64,000 nt of DNA, taken from NCBI RefSeq assembly GCF_019578655.1, contig NC_063265.1, positions 21,004,285 to 21,068,284 on the forward strand. The letters run 5' to 3'. Within the stretch, counting starts at the first letter, position 1. The number at the start of each line of letters is the position of its first letter. The translations under genes were made by a program, and so were the position numbers. Below are positions 24,852-36,989 of this stretch, one piece after another. This stretch comes from Ricinus communis (Eukaryota; Streptophyta; Magnoliopsida; Malpighiales; Euphorbiaceae). The notes beneath the pieces were generated by a model. The model was not told where the DNA came from, made no database searches, and worked only from the letters and a program-made list of their open reading frames with translations.

Positions 24852-26894
24852 TTTTTCACCTATTTCTTTCCTGAACAAAGGGTTAGATAACTAATGCTAA
24901 CTAGCTATTTTGTTGTATTTAATTAGTTGATGTGGCATGGATTCTTATTTTGTAGAAGCATTATTATAATATATTACTATAAAGAAACAAAAAAATATAA
25001 ATATAATTAATTAGGATATCAATAGATTACTACATAATAAAAATTCTCTTTCATCTTTATTAATTCTTTCTATTTTTCATTTCTTTCTCATTAAATTCTC
25101 TTTTTTTTGGCTACTTAGTCTCATTATTCTATTAGTCATGTCTATGACCTATTTAGTTTGATTGATTAATGCAACTGATAGCTAGTAGTTGGTAGCTGCT
25201 AATTGATAAATTAGGCTGTTTAATAAAATTTTATTAGTTTTAACTGTTAAAATGTTAAATAACCATTAAAGGTTATATTTATTTAATAAAAATAGCTTAT
25301 AACAAGTAAAAATATTATACTTTTATTTAATTCAATTGTATTTATTATTTATGAAAGTTAATTCAAAAGTAGAGAGTAAAATTTAAATTTTACTAATTAA
25401 TTTTAAATACCATAATTATAACTATCCTAATTATTTAACTTTTAAGTATAATTTGAAAATAGTAATTATTGATCATCAATTATAAAAACTAATTATATGA
25501 GATCAACTCAAAATAAGTAATTATTAATAATTTTTAACAAAAAAAATATTGCTAAATAAATAAATAAATCAAATCAAATCAACTAATAGCTTATAAGAAA
25601 AAGATTCAAAATAAAACTAATAGAATCAATTATTAAGTGCTGGTTTTTAAATTCTACTAAAGAAATTTTAATAAGCTGTACAAAATTTTTAAACCAAACA
25701 CCCACCCAATAACATAGATACATAACAAATAGCACCAGAGCAGTTCATTCCTCAACTAGAACTGCTATTAATTAATTGTATTAATTAATCTCTCTAATTC
25801 TTCTTCTTTTTTTCTTTCATTTTAACCCCTTCAAAAATATTAGATTTCTTTTTATACTTTTTCCACCTTCTTTAAATAGGTAGGATATTTTTATTTGTCT
25901 CAAATAAATTTCTAGATCCGCCACTGAATAAACCTTAAAATAAGGAGAAAAATATCTATAAATATGGAAGTTTATTATGAAACACAGAAGAATACAAATC
26001 AACAATTTGGACAAATGCTAGAGATGATGAATACGGTTCAGGAGGATTCAAAGATTTAAAAAAAAAAAATCTTTCTAATCAAACTCAACTTTTGACATTT
26101 TTAAAATTAAATTTTTAGAATTGTAATATAAAAATCTCTATTTTGATTCGTTCCAATTTTTCAGGACAATTCGATTTGAAAGTCAAGTTTAACAAAATGG
26201 TTAGGTATGGAACAAGATTGAATGCTTATATTTTTACTTTCATTAATATTAGATGTTGATCTAATGAAAAGTATTAATTAACTTAATTAGTTAAAATATA
26301 AGATATATTATTTAGTCCCGATAAATTCATCTATAAAGTCCTTGTAATTTTAGCTAACCTAACCGATTAAGTATTTATTTATTTTACAGATTTTTACTAT
26401 TATTTGTTCTATTAAATAAATAAATAAATTGAGTCAATATTTTAAGAAGCTGACTCAAAATAATGAAATTAAATTAATAATTTAAGAAGTTGACTCAATA
26501 ATGAACTTTACTGCAAAACAATTAAAGTCTTAATAATAATTTGAAACAATAATGAATAAGAAAATAAAATAAACAATAAAATTTCTGAAATTAGGTATAA
26601 AAATTGAATGATCTAATTATTAAAAAATATCATAATAAAAAAAATTCATAAGATAGGTAAGATAAAAATAAACAATGAACAAAATGGGGATAAAATTATC
26701 TTAAAACTAAATTTAAAATTTTTCAAACTCAAGTTGTCAATATATTAAATAATCTTGACTATGCTCTATGAGCTTTTTAGGTAATTAAAGTTTAATGTTT
26801 TAATAATATTATCATTAGAAAATAATAATTTAATACTTAGTTTAATACATACAATTAGAAGATGCCATATCATTCAAAATATAAGAAAAAACTA

Positions 26895-26895
<1 letters not shown>
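24852..26895. other. AT-rich intergenic DNA
   Basis: No gene recognised. The segment 25212-25706 has weakly similar inverted ends and might be an old MITE. The frame at 25817-26014 has no homology I recognise. Confidence 0.4.

Positions 26896-26963
<68 letters not shown>
26896..26963. repeat. (TA)n microsatellite, ~68 bp
   Basis: Uninterrupted TA repeat. Confidence 0.97.
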
Positions 26964-26966
<3 letters not shown>

Positions 26967-26984
26967 CTAATCAAGTTATGACCC

Positions 26985-28250
26985 ACAAGTTCAGTCCAAT
27001 AGTTGCCCATAAATGAACTAGAGTCCATAAGAATAAAAGAATGTCATATTAAATACAATCCACTTAATACTATATTTGGAAAAAAATTATTAAGAATTTT
27101 ATTTTATTTAAAAAAAAACATAAAAAAAGTATTTATACCAAATTTAATAGTGGTCCAAATCAATTAAATTTGTTCAAGCCTATAAAGAAAATTCATTTGA
27201 TGTTGATTCAAATTCTGAAGCCCATGAGTTTTGGCCCATATTTGGATTCATGACTCTGTATAAAAATTCTCGATCCACTGGCCAAGAATTGGTTTGATAA
27301 TCCTTAAGGATTATTGACATATAATAAATGAGGAAGCAGAAGGGTGGAAAACAATTATCAAATCTTCTGAAAGCTTGAAGCATATTTTTTAGAAGTGGAA
27401 AGAAAGCAATGCAAGTGTCAACTAAGGAGGAAATGATGTGGAAGTAAAGCATATGCAAGAAAAAAAAAACCATATTTTATAATTTATGAGTGAAGAAGTT
27501 AAGCAAAAAAAGAAAGTGGAGAGAAATAAGATAGAAAATTGAGAAGAGTAAGAAAATTGAGCAAAAAAGTTGCATCATCAATATGTGCAAAATGCAAAAA
27601 AGCAATAGACGCGCTCTCAAAGAGAGGAGTTAATTGAGGAGAAAACTAAGAATAAAGAATATGTCAAAGCATCTCTCAAGCTATGGAAGTCTATAAATAG
27701 GCTAAGTCTCCCCAATAAGCAAACCACCCACCTAACAAATCAATCAAATCAAAATAGACCCAGACTATATGAATTTTATCTTTATCTTTTATCCTTAGAC
27801 TAGAAAGCTATCAGTAAATTAGAAAATAATTATTAAATTAGAAAATCAATCCTTAATTTAGTCAAACAACCCTCACATTTAGTTTACAGTGCGATCGAAG
27901 TATTCAAGTGTTCCTCAATATTCAATTACATCTATAAGTCAATTAGTTTATGCAATCAAATTCCTGAAGCTTGTCAGTCATTGTTTCAGTATTATATTTA
28001 TTGCATCTTATTTCTTAGCTTACATTTTTATTATCGCTTTTAACTTGTGATAAATTAGCTCTTAGCTTTATTCCTTACGCTCAATTTCACATTCTTAGTT
28101 TATAATTGCATGCTCATTGCTCGATTTTACATTCTTAGCTCATTATTAGCTTATAATTTAACTCATTAATTAGCTCAACATGTTGATATAGTGAGATTAC
28201 ATCAGCTTAGCTAAGAAATCAAGGTAATCTAGGATCCTTTATTACATACA
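26985..28250 (+). mobile_element. Possible solo LTR of a retrotransposon
   Basis: The segment is less AT-biased than its surroundings and carries a strong promoter-like block, 'ctataaatagg' at about 27692-27703, followed by a C-rich leader. This is the layout seen in plant LTRs: U3, TATA box, then R/U5. No primer-binding site, coding domain or second copy is visible and the ends are not defined, so this is an inference. The short minus-strand frame at 27180-27473 inside it is not a known protein. Confidence 0.25.
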
Positions 28251-30114
28251 CAATTATCTAAATTAGAGATCAAATGGTCGCGCATTTTATATTTATTGTA
28301 TTCATAACAATTATTTGAGGTAATCACCTCTTAAATATGTAAAAGGGCTTGAATACTTACCAAACAGAAAGTAAAATGGAAATGATAAAGCTGAAAGAGA
28401 TATTTTGGTAGATGAAATATATTGACTTACTAATATGGGATTCATTTGAAAACTTTATATAACTAATTCCATCACAAATTTGATTATAGATAATGATGCT
28501 TTATAGATCAATTTGATATGGATCAATAGAGATATAAAAAATATTTTTGATATTTTATTTCTCTTTCTATTTTTTATTATATATTTTCTTCATTTTATGT
28601 CCTTGGTTAAATATTTTAATTTTAATATTTCTCTTCATTAAAATAGACTTTGACTCTCTTCATTAAAAAAAATTTTTGACTCTCTTTTTCATTGAAACTT
28701 GTATCTTGAAATTATTTTTTTCTACATTATTAAGCTGAATAATCTTAATAAGTACTTTAGAAGTATGAGAGATAATAACTTTGACTCCATTTCTTTATTG
28801 GATATTAATATAATCGTATATCAATTTTAAATGAAAACACAATATTTATTGAATGGCAAATATCTTTATCTCATACAATATTTATTGAATAGTGATACAA
28901 AATTGGCCTTACTATATATGACATCTTCAATCAATGCCCAATTAATATATAAATGTACAAGAAATTAAGGCTTAATATATAGTAGTAGTTCAATATCAAT
29001 TTAATTTAATTTAATACAATCAATATATACTGAATTTTTAATGATAATATCATACATGACTGTTACAATATGATACATGATTTTTAATTTTTTTAATTTA
29101 TTTTTATTTATTTAAATATAATGTGAAACCATTGTAAATTAAATATAAATTATAAACTATCATATAACAAGATAGCTGAATTGATTAAAATAAAGATTAA
29201 ATTGATAGCTACATTGATCAAAGTTAGAATATTCAATAGAAAAGATAAATTAAAAGGATAATTTATTTGATCAGAATAAGAGTTAATTTGATAGTTCATT
29301 AAATAGAGAGAAAATTTTTGGAGCCAAATTCAGTCTGATTTTCTCTCTTTTTAATTTGTATATGGAGCATTTTTAAATAAAATTATATTTATAATTAAAC
29401 ATTTGTTAGTAGATATTTTATAGCTATTAATCCGGATTAAATCGATCTATAAAATTTTAAATTAATTTTTATTTGATTCAGTATGTAAATTTTAAATTTA
29501 TAAATAAATTTTAATTAAATAATTACATGTACCTGAAAATTTAGAGAATTTATGCCAGTGTGATTTATTTTAAAATTCATGTGCAGCTGCAAGTCTGTCA
29601 GCCCCAAGGACAAAACATCAATTTTCACAGCTGATTTTGGTCCACAAAACAAATATATTTCCACACCCTACACTTTATAAGTCAGAGTGAACTGATTCTT
29701 ATACGGTATATATAAACCCTTTATTTTCCAAAAAAAAAAAAAAAAAGAAAATATTAATTCTCTTTTAAGGAGTAAATAAATTTAGAAAAAAAAAAAAAAG
29801 AAACCTTCCTGAGACTTGAACTGAGAACAATTGGATTTTGTCATTTCAAATTATCATTCAAAATTTATTATTTTTAATTTCAGAGTATAATTTTATTAAG
29901 TTATGAAAAGTGGTTTAGTAACATGTAATAGTAGTTTATAAATTTTATTGAATTCTTTTGACAAATCATTGTTCATCGAAGTTGAATAAACTAGAATTTA
30001 ATGAATACTTACAAATATTGTGTCTTTAATATATATTTTGATTATAAATATTTTTTAATTCAAAATTAGGATTTCACTTCTTCATTTTGAAAATTATATA
30101 TTATTATTAGACCA
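28251..30114. other. AT-rich intergenic DNA
   Basis: No gene or element recognised. Two poly(A) tracts lie near 29730-29800. Confidence 0.5.
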
Positions 30115-30822
30115 ATAATAAAATTGAATATATGACATAATTCATAACATTAAAATCGAATCTAACATTATACATACTTTCTTAATATAATTTTGAATAT
30201 TTCAAAAATTTTCAATGTTATTAATTAATCTATTAATTATAAATATAAAAGACAATAAAAAATAATTAATATATTATTTTTAAGAGTGGCATGATTTAAT
30301 TTGGAAAGTAAATTATTAGTTTATATATTATTTATGTTATTATTAAATGACATTATGAATTAACTTTCTATTACTAAATGTAAAGAAATTCCATTTAGTA
30401 GCATCTTATGAAAGTCAAGTTACATAATTCTTTCAATGAGACTAATAGTTAGCTTTTGATATAGATGTACATTTAATTATAAGTGGTTACTGTTTATAAT
30501 TTTTAATTTTTAATATGTGTTTGTCCTTAGACAATAAGAGGTATGTAGTTAATATAATAAAAATATATACTGCACCATTAAAAGTTTTAATTTATAAAGA
30601 TTTAACTATTTTTATTTTGATAAGATATTATTATTATGTTGAATATAGTAATTTCATTGTTTGACTGTGAAATTGCAGTTTAAAAATTTACTAATTTGAT
30701 GATATTGATTTGATGATCAAATAATTATATTTCGAGTTGTTAAGTTCTGAATCCATATTATTAAATATAGACAATACGATAATAATAATTAATTGAAATA
30801 AAAACGGTTGAATTATTATGAA
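30115..30822. repeat. Tandem duplication, copy A (~708 bp, uninterrupted)
   Basis: This copy matches 30858-30928 plus 32266-32900 along its length. Both start 'ataataaaattgaat' and end at 'acggttgaattattatgaa', and share blocks such as 'ttatatttcgagttgttaag'. It has no coding content. It preserves the uninterrupted sequence at the point where copy B holds the Cassandra array. Confidence 0.8.
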
Positions 30823-30928
30823 TCATGTAATTGTACTAATAATAAATTTAAATATTTATAATAAAATTGAATAAATGACATAATTGATAACATTAGAATC
30901 AAATCTAATATTATAGATTCTTTGTTAA

Positions 30929-32265
30929 TGTAAAGACTTGGAACCATATCACATAGGATATTGTCTGCTTTGGCCTTCATTGATCTTACAGTTTTATCTC
31001 ATTGGCGAATTTGAGAACTTCTCAGGAGTCACCCATCTAAAAATTTCTCTGAACCAAGTGCATTTAATATAGAGTTCTTACAACTCCACAACCAAACAAC
31101 CAAAAAACACCTTATGTGATTAATTCCAACTCTTTACATATATGTTATCAATCATTTCCCACTCCATTTTGATATGCAATTCGATTAATTCATGTACCCC
31201 CGTACCTTTAAGTGCTACCATCCTAAAAGCCTGTCAGAAGTCGCTCTTTGTCCAGGCATCCTATCCTTACCTCAGCATCCACTTTCCGCCTTCATCGGAC
31301 CGCTTCTCTAGGCCAGACTGTCACATGCCTACCAGTTTCTGCCTAGTTCGAACCTCGAACCACATATCTACTAGAGGGATCCTGCTCTGATACCATTTGT
31401 AATGATCCGAAACCAGATTACATGAGATATTATACGCTTTGGCCCTCCATTGTCCTCACGGTTTTGTCCCTTGGCGGATTAGAGAAGTTCCGAGAAGATC
31501 ACCCATCCTAGAATTTCTCTAAACCAAACACGTTTAGCTTTGAAGTTCATACAACTCAATCGCCAAACAATCAAAAGACGACTCATGTGATTAATTCCAA
31601 CTTTTTACATATATGTTATCAATCATTCCACGCCCTATTCGATGTGCAATTCGATATATTCATGTACCCCGTACTTTAGAGTATTACATCCTAGAAGCTT
31701 GCCAGAAGCCGCTCCTTGTCCAGGCATCCTACCTTTACCTCGACGTCCACTTCCAGCCCTCGTCGGATCGCTTCTCTAGGCCAGCATGTCACATGCCAAC
31801 CAGCTTTCGCCTGGTTAGTCCTCGAACCACACATCTACTAGAAGGGTCTTGCTTTGATACTATTTGTAACAACCCGAAATTGAATCATTGAGATATTGTC
31901 CGCTTTGACCCTCCACTGGCCTTACGGTTTTTTTTCCTTAGTGGATTCGAGGACTTCCTAAGAGGTCACCCATTTTTGGAATTTCTCTGAACCAAGCACG
32001 TTTAACTTTGAAGTTCCTACGACTCCACCACTAAACAACCAAAATGTGCCTCATATGATTAATTCCAACTCTTTTACATATATGCTATCAATCATTCCTC
32101 GCCCCATTTGGATGTACCATTCGATTCATTCATGTACCCCTGTACCGTAGAGTGCTGCCATCCTAGAAGCCTGCTAGAAGCCGCTCCTTATATAGGCATT
32201 CTACCCTTGCCTCGGTGTCCACTTTCCGCCCTCGTCGTACCGCTTCTCTAAGCCAGGCTATCACA
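30929..32265 (-). mobile_element. Cassandra-type TRIM retrotransposon, tandem array LTR-int-LTR-int-LTR
   Basis: Three direct LTRs (30929-31325, 31398-31793, 31865-32265; 397, 396, 401 bp), all TG...CA, are separated by short internal segments (31326-31397, 31794-31864). On the minus strand each internal segment opens with a tRNA-Met primer-binding site, best preserved as TGGTATCAGAGC just after the middle LTR (near 31385-31396). Each LTR holds a 5S rRNA-like block on the minus strand (AAGTTAA(A)CGTGCTTGG, then ATGGGTGACCTC and GGAAGTCCTCG). 5S-derived LTR sequence is the hallmark of Cassandra. No coding capacity is present, as expected for TRIMs. The target duplication appears as gttaa / cctaa. 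Confidence 0.9.
31945..32020 (-). promoter_or_regulatory. 5S rRNA-like Pol III promoter block in the Cassandra LTR
   Basis: Read leftward from 32020: GAACTTCAAAGTTAAACGTG, then CTTGG, a diverged middle, ATGGGTGACCTC and AGGAAGTCCTCG. This parallels the 5S rRNA region with the A box and C box of the internal promoter. Equivalent blocks are at about 31480-31553 and 31012-31083 in the other LTRs. It is not a 5S gene: the 5' part of 5S rRNA is missing and several bases are changed. Confidence 0.75.
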
Positions 32266-32900
32266 CCTAATATAATTTTAAATATTTTAAAAATTTTCAT
32301 TGTTAGTAATTAATCTATTAATTATAAATATAAAAGACAATGAAAAATAATTAATACATTATTTTAAAAATTAACATGATTTAATTAGGAAAGTAAATGA
32401 CTAGTTTATATATTATTTGTATTATTATTAAATGACACTATGAATTAACTTTCTATTACTAAATGTAAAGAAATTCCATTTCGTGGCATTTTATGAAAGT
32501 CAAGTTATATAATTTTTTCAACGAGACTAATTTAGCTTTTGATATAGATGTACGTCTAATTATAACTGGTCACTGTTTATAATTTTTAGTGTGGGTTTCT
32601 TTTCGACAAGAAGAGGTATGCAGTTAATGTAATAAAAAAAAATATTGCACCATTAAAATTTTTTCACTTTGATAAGACATTATTATTATGTTTGTATGTA
32701 TCTGATAATTTGAGTTTAAAATTTAGTAATTTTATTGTTTGACTGCGAAATTACAGTTAAAAAAGTTGCTAATTTGATGAGATCGATTTGACAATCAAAT
32801 AATTATATTTCGAGTTGTTAAGTTTTGAAACCATATTATTAAACATAGAGAACACGATAATAATAGTTGATCAAAATAAAGACGGTTGAATTATTATGAA

Positions 32901-34904
32901 GAATACTTTTTAATAGCAAGATACATTTTATTGCTAAATTTATTACTACTTATATCTTTTTATTTGAAAAATATTAAAAATTCTAAAAAAAGTGAAATGA
33001 CATATTACTTTTTTATATTTATCTCAAAAAATAAATGAAATAAAAAATACTTACGAATATAGTAAAGAAATTTTTATTTTTTTAAAATAAGATTATTATT
33101 GTCTTTAGAAAATATAGGTTACTGTAAGCATAGAACAATAATTACAAATCTTATTATATTTTTAACAAAGTATATCTTTAAATTCCTATATATGTAATTA
33201 ATAATAAAATAATAATAAAATAAAATTCTAATAATTTGGATCATAAAAGTTATTTAATAGATATTTCTAATACATTATAAAATTTACTGATCCAATAGAT
33301 TATTTAGAAAAGAATCATTTAAAACTATACATATATAAAAGTTAAAGCTACTAATAATAATAAAAAAATCTAACAATCCGTATTATCAAAATAAAAATTA
33401 TACAAATGTATACAACTTATTAGTGCAATAAAAATATATCATAAGCATATATTATAACTAAGAGAGATTCTTATAAAAGACTAATATAAAAGCAAACAAT
33501 TTATATAAATTAAAAGTATAATTTTTTTAATATTATATAATTACACGATTAAATGAATTATCAATATATACATTAAGAATCTAATATTAAAATAAATAAA
33601 ATAATTATATAATAACACAAATAAAATACTATTGTATAAATATAATATGTACATTATACTTCTAGAAAAATAATTTAGTTTAAATATAACATGTAATATA
33701 TATTATTTTTCTCCATGAAATTTAAAGGGACAGAAGAATTAACAGAATCTTCAATTAAAGGCCAAAAGAAAAGAAGAGAAAAGGACGTGAAGAAGACCTA
33801 ACAGGCCCAACCCCACATGGAAACCATTTGTCATATGAAATGGTTGGGTCAATTTGGCCCACAAAATTTATCACTTGTCAATTTCAATATGTGTGTTGGG
33901 ATACAGATCATGTCATATGACTGCTATGTATTTTAATGTATCCATTACCCACTGTTGCAATGTCGCTCTCTCTTTACAGTTTTCTTTTGCTAAGATCTCT
34001 TCCCAACAATGCCTACTACAATTTCTAACTTCAGGAAACTTGAGGAACTGGAATTTGATTAGGCCTTTCTTATCAACTTACTTGAAACTATGATCTTATT
34101 TAACTTCATTCTTTATCATTTCTTTAGATCTAATTACTAGTTCAATTTCAGATTTTATAATTTTTAACAATTCTATTCAATTATTTCAGAATTTTAAAAC
34201 AAATACCTATGATTTCAATATGATTTCAAAAAGTATTTTTCGATGATAGGTGACGTGATAAGTCAACTATTCTTTTATATTAGATTTAATTATATAGTCA
34301 TTAAAGGTATTACATATGTGCATCTTTTCATACATTTTTTTTATCTAAATTCATCAAATTTTTTGTTGATTCATAAATTCTATTTTTTAATAAGAGCAAT
34401 CAGTTTACTATGTCATTTTTTCTTATAGTTGAATCCCAAATATTATCATTGAGAAGTGTTTTTGTAAACAAATTAAAATTATAGATTTTTATTTTTAAAC
34501 TTTGAAATAATTAGATAAAATTATTAAAAATATAAACAATTAAAATTTAATTAATAATTAGATTTTTTAACAGAAAATTATAATTCTTTTTTATTTTTTA
34601 AAGAATTAAGTTAGAAAACAGAACATCTTAATTAATAGTTATAATAAGATAAATTAAAAAGTACAAAAATAAAATTTTACTTGAATGGTAAAAGTATTTA
34701 TAACAGAGTTTTACTAGTTTACAATTTAACGACCAACACACTCACACTCGGGTTCCTATTTTCATTCACATATCAACTCTGAGTCTTTAGTTTTTAAATG
34801 AATCTGATTACTAGGATATAAATAAGAAGTTTTTCGTTACTAACTAGAATTTAGTTTAGTTTTAACTATGGATATAAACCTTAATTTCTCTAGTGGGCGT
34901 TTTT
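32901..34904. other. AT-rich intergenic DNA
   Basis: No gene recognised. Frames at 33854-34093 and 34243-34428 look like chance frames without recognisable domains. Confidence 0.45.
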
Positions 34905-36850
34905 TGAAAGGTATGGGGGTCATCTGCTAGCAGTTGTAAAAATTAAAATGATTGCATCTATAGTAGCTTGAGCTATTGCAAAGAAAGAAACCAAAGGAAT
35001 TGGTTGTGATTCCTATATTAGTTAGTAGATGACTTGAATATCACCAACAACTATCAATGGTCTTTCATGTGCAATGTGTGATTTAATACATTGATTTTGA
35101 TAATTTTAGTCACTGGATTTGATATTTGTGAAATGTTTGTAATGTCATTTATGATTACTTTATAATTTTGCTGTATACATTTTGAAATGTGTTTTATCTA
35201 TGGTTGTTTTTATAGGGACTCGTACATGTAATAAAAGAACTATTTAAAGCATAGATTTTATACTAGACATATTCTAACAAACTTTAGGAAAAAGGTTTAT
35301 AGGAAAAGATGTTACAGAGTTATTACTAGATGTTGTTAGGGCTATAGCTGAGTTAAATAAAGCAACATAGAACTAGCTTAAGGATAACCTTCATCGTTAG
35401 TGTAGATTCCATTTTCAAGAAAACCCTAAGTGCGACATATGCTCCTTAATAATTTGTGTGAGTCCTTTAACAACACAATTTAGAATGGTAGGTGTTATAA
35501 AAATGATTGCAATTATTAGGACTAAAGTGGTGAATAGGATTTAAAAGAAAACTATCTAATGAGAAAAGAAAACAAGATGATTATTACCTTTAAACTATAG
35601 TTAAGCTAGAGAAGACTAATTTTTTAGTTGGATGTGTTCATACATTTGGTCTAGTAGTGACAAGTATCAAGTTATTGGTCTTGATTAGTAGTTAGTAGTT
35701 GATTAAAAGGCGAGGAGTTGCTCTTTTAAAAGATGGCAGCTCATAGACATACTTAGCCGTCATGCAATGATAACCTTTTATTATCATAATAAAGATCTTG
35801 AAGGATACCTCCATGATTACTATAAAATCTATACTTATCTTAGATGTACAACATATAATTAACCATATTAATTGTATAGGAATTTTGGCTTAATAGTGAG
35901 TTGCCTCTTATCATCTCACCTGAATCTATGAAGCTAAAAAGGGTAGAAAAACCATTATGAGAAGGAAAGAGGCTGAGAGCATAGAGAAAGCATTGAAATA
36001 TAGGAGTGTTAGGAAGAAAGGCTTGGTTATGACTTGCCTAGTTTATGGCACTAAAGGCCATAACAAGAGGTTCCATGGAAGTGGAGAGGGGGACATAAAG
36101 CTGCACTAAGTTTAATTGCATCATTAAGGTCTAGACCTACCAAACTACTAGTAAGTATTTCTATTTTTCTTAAAAAAATTTCTTCCTTTTAGTTAGTATA
36201 TAAATTTAAGGAATACATTATTAAACATTACAGTTACATACTTAGTTTATGAATAGCTTATGCATAAGAGGCGTGAAGACACTTTAATAAGAAGGAAACT
36301 AAAAGAACTGTATGCATAGTCTAATAAATGACTGATGTCAGTTTTTGACTAATGTTTTTAAATAAATGTAAATATATACCTTTTACTAAATGCAACTCTA
36401 TTTTTTAATAGGAAAGTAAAAGATATAGAATTTTAGATTTATATTTCTATAGTAGGTCATTGACTCAACACTTGAGCCCCTTAAATAACTAGCAAGCATG
36501 TTGGCAGATATAACACTATAATTAGAAATTTAGAATGGTACAAGGCCTGTTGGAATCTATATTAGAGCTATAAAGTGGGAGCTCAACTATAACTACATCT
36601 ACTATGAAGAGAGGTATACCTACTTTAAGACTTCCAATTAGAACTATTAAGATTCAAAACTACAAGCTTGCATCTAGAACTAATACTAGGACTGTCAAGC
36701 CTACGAGTGGATAACACAGATATTCATTCAGACCTTTAAATGCAAAATATAACCATGACACTTGTTATATTACGACTAAAACTTCAACTACTACTATAGA
36801 GAAATAAAGGATAAGTGTTATTATTTAAATTTTGCTCCTTTATTATGTAA
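34905..36850 (+). pseudogene. MuDR-like (MULE) transposase pseudogene, catalytic to C-terminal part
   Basis: Frameshifted and stop-ridden but readable in order. YGGHLLAVVKI...AKKETKG...DDLNITNNYQWSF (34910-35080) matches the MULE catalytic region. EHRFYTRHILTNFRKK follows near 35260-35310, then a CD(M)LLNN(L)CESFN block near 35430. A SWIM-type finger lies near 35695-35780 (VD*KARSCSFKRWQLI...SRHAM) with Cys positions lost. KKGLVMTCLVYGTKGHNKRFHG near 36010-36080 is a damaged C-terminal zinc knuckle. A Thr/Arg-rich tail may continue to about 36850. No terminal inverted repeats were found. It is not part of the 16.5-kb MULE, which lacks exactly these domains. Confidence 0.75.
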
Positions 36851-36989
36851 GCTCGATGATAAGACTAGGATAAGCTTGATAGAGTAGAACTTGAAGTAGC
36901 AAAGGGAAGAAAGCTCTTAAAGGCACCTAAAGATACTGAGAACTTTTGGAATGCATTAATAAGACAAAAGAATCCTTAGAAACCCTAAA

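Larger units (their letters stand above)
30858..32900. repeat. Tandem duplication, copy B, interrupted by a Cassandra array
   Basis: Homology to copy A runs 30858-30928, breaks for the Cassandra array (30929-32265), and resumes 32266-32900. Removing the array leaves about 706 bp against 708 bp in copy A. The two copies are separated by 35 bp (30823-30857). The duplication therefore predates the insertion. Confidence 0.8.

Noticed and set aside
25212..25706. Possible MITE with 'ggctgttta' and inverted 'gggtgtttgg' ends
   Set aside because: Only about ten bases match at each end and no clear flanking duplication exists.
27180..27473. 97-aa minus-strand frame
   Set aside because: No recognisable domain, and it lies in a probable LTR.
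31142..31891. Two similar plus-strand frames of 82 and 92 aa that look like a duplicated gene pair
   Set aside because: Both are antisense frames through the repeated Cassandra LTRs; the similarity comes from the LTR repeat, not from a gene family.
31012..32020. Possible 5S rRNA genes
   Set aside because: Only the 3' half of 5S rRNA is represented, with substitutions, inside LTRs; this is the Cassandra promoter block rather than a 5S gene.
33854..34428. Short plus-strand frames of 79 and 61 aa
   Set aside because: Hydrophobic AT-driven frames without homology, splice context or conserved motifs.
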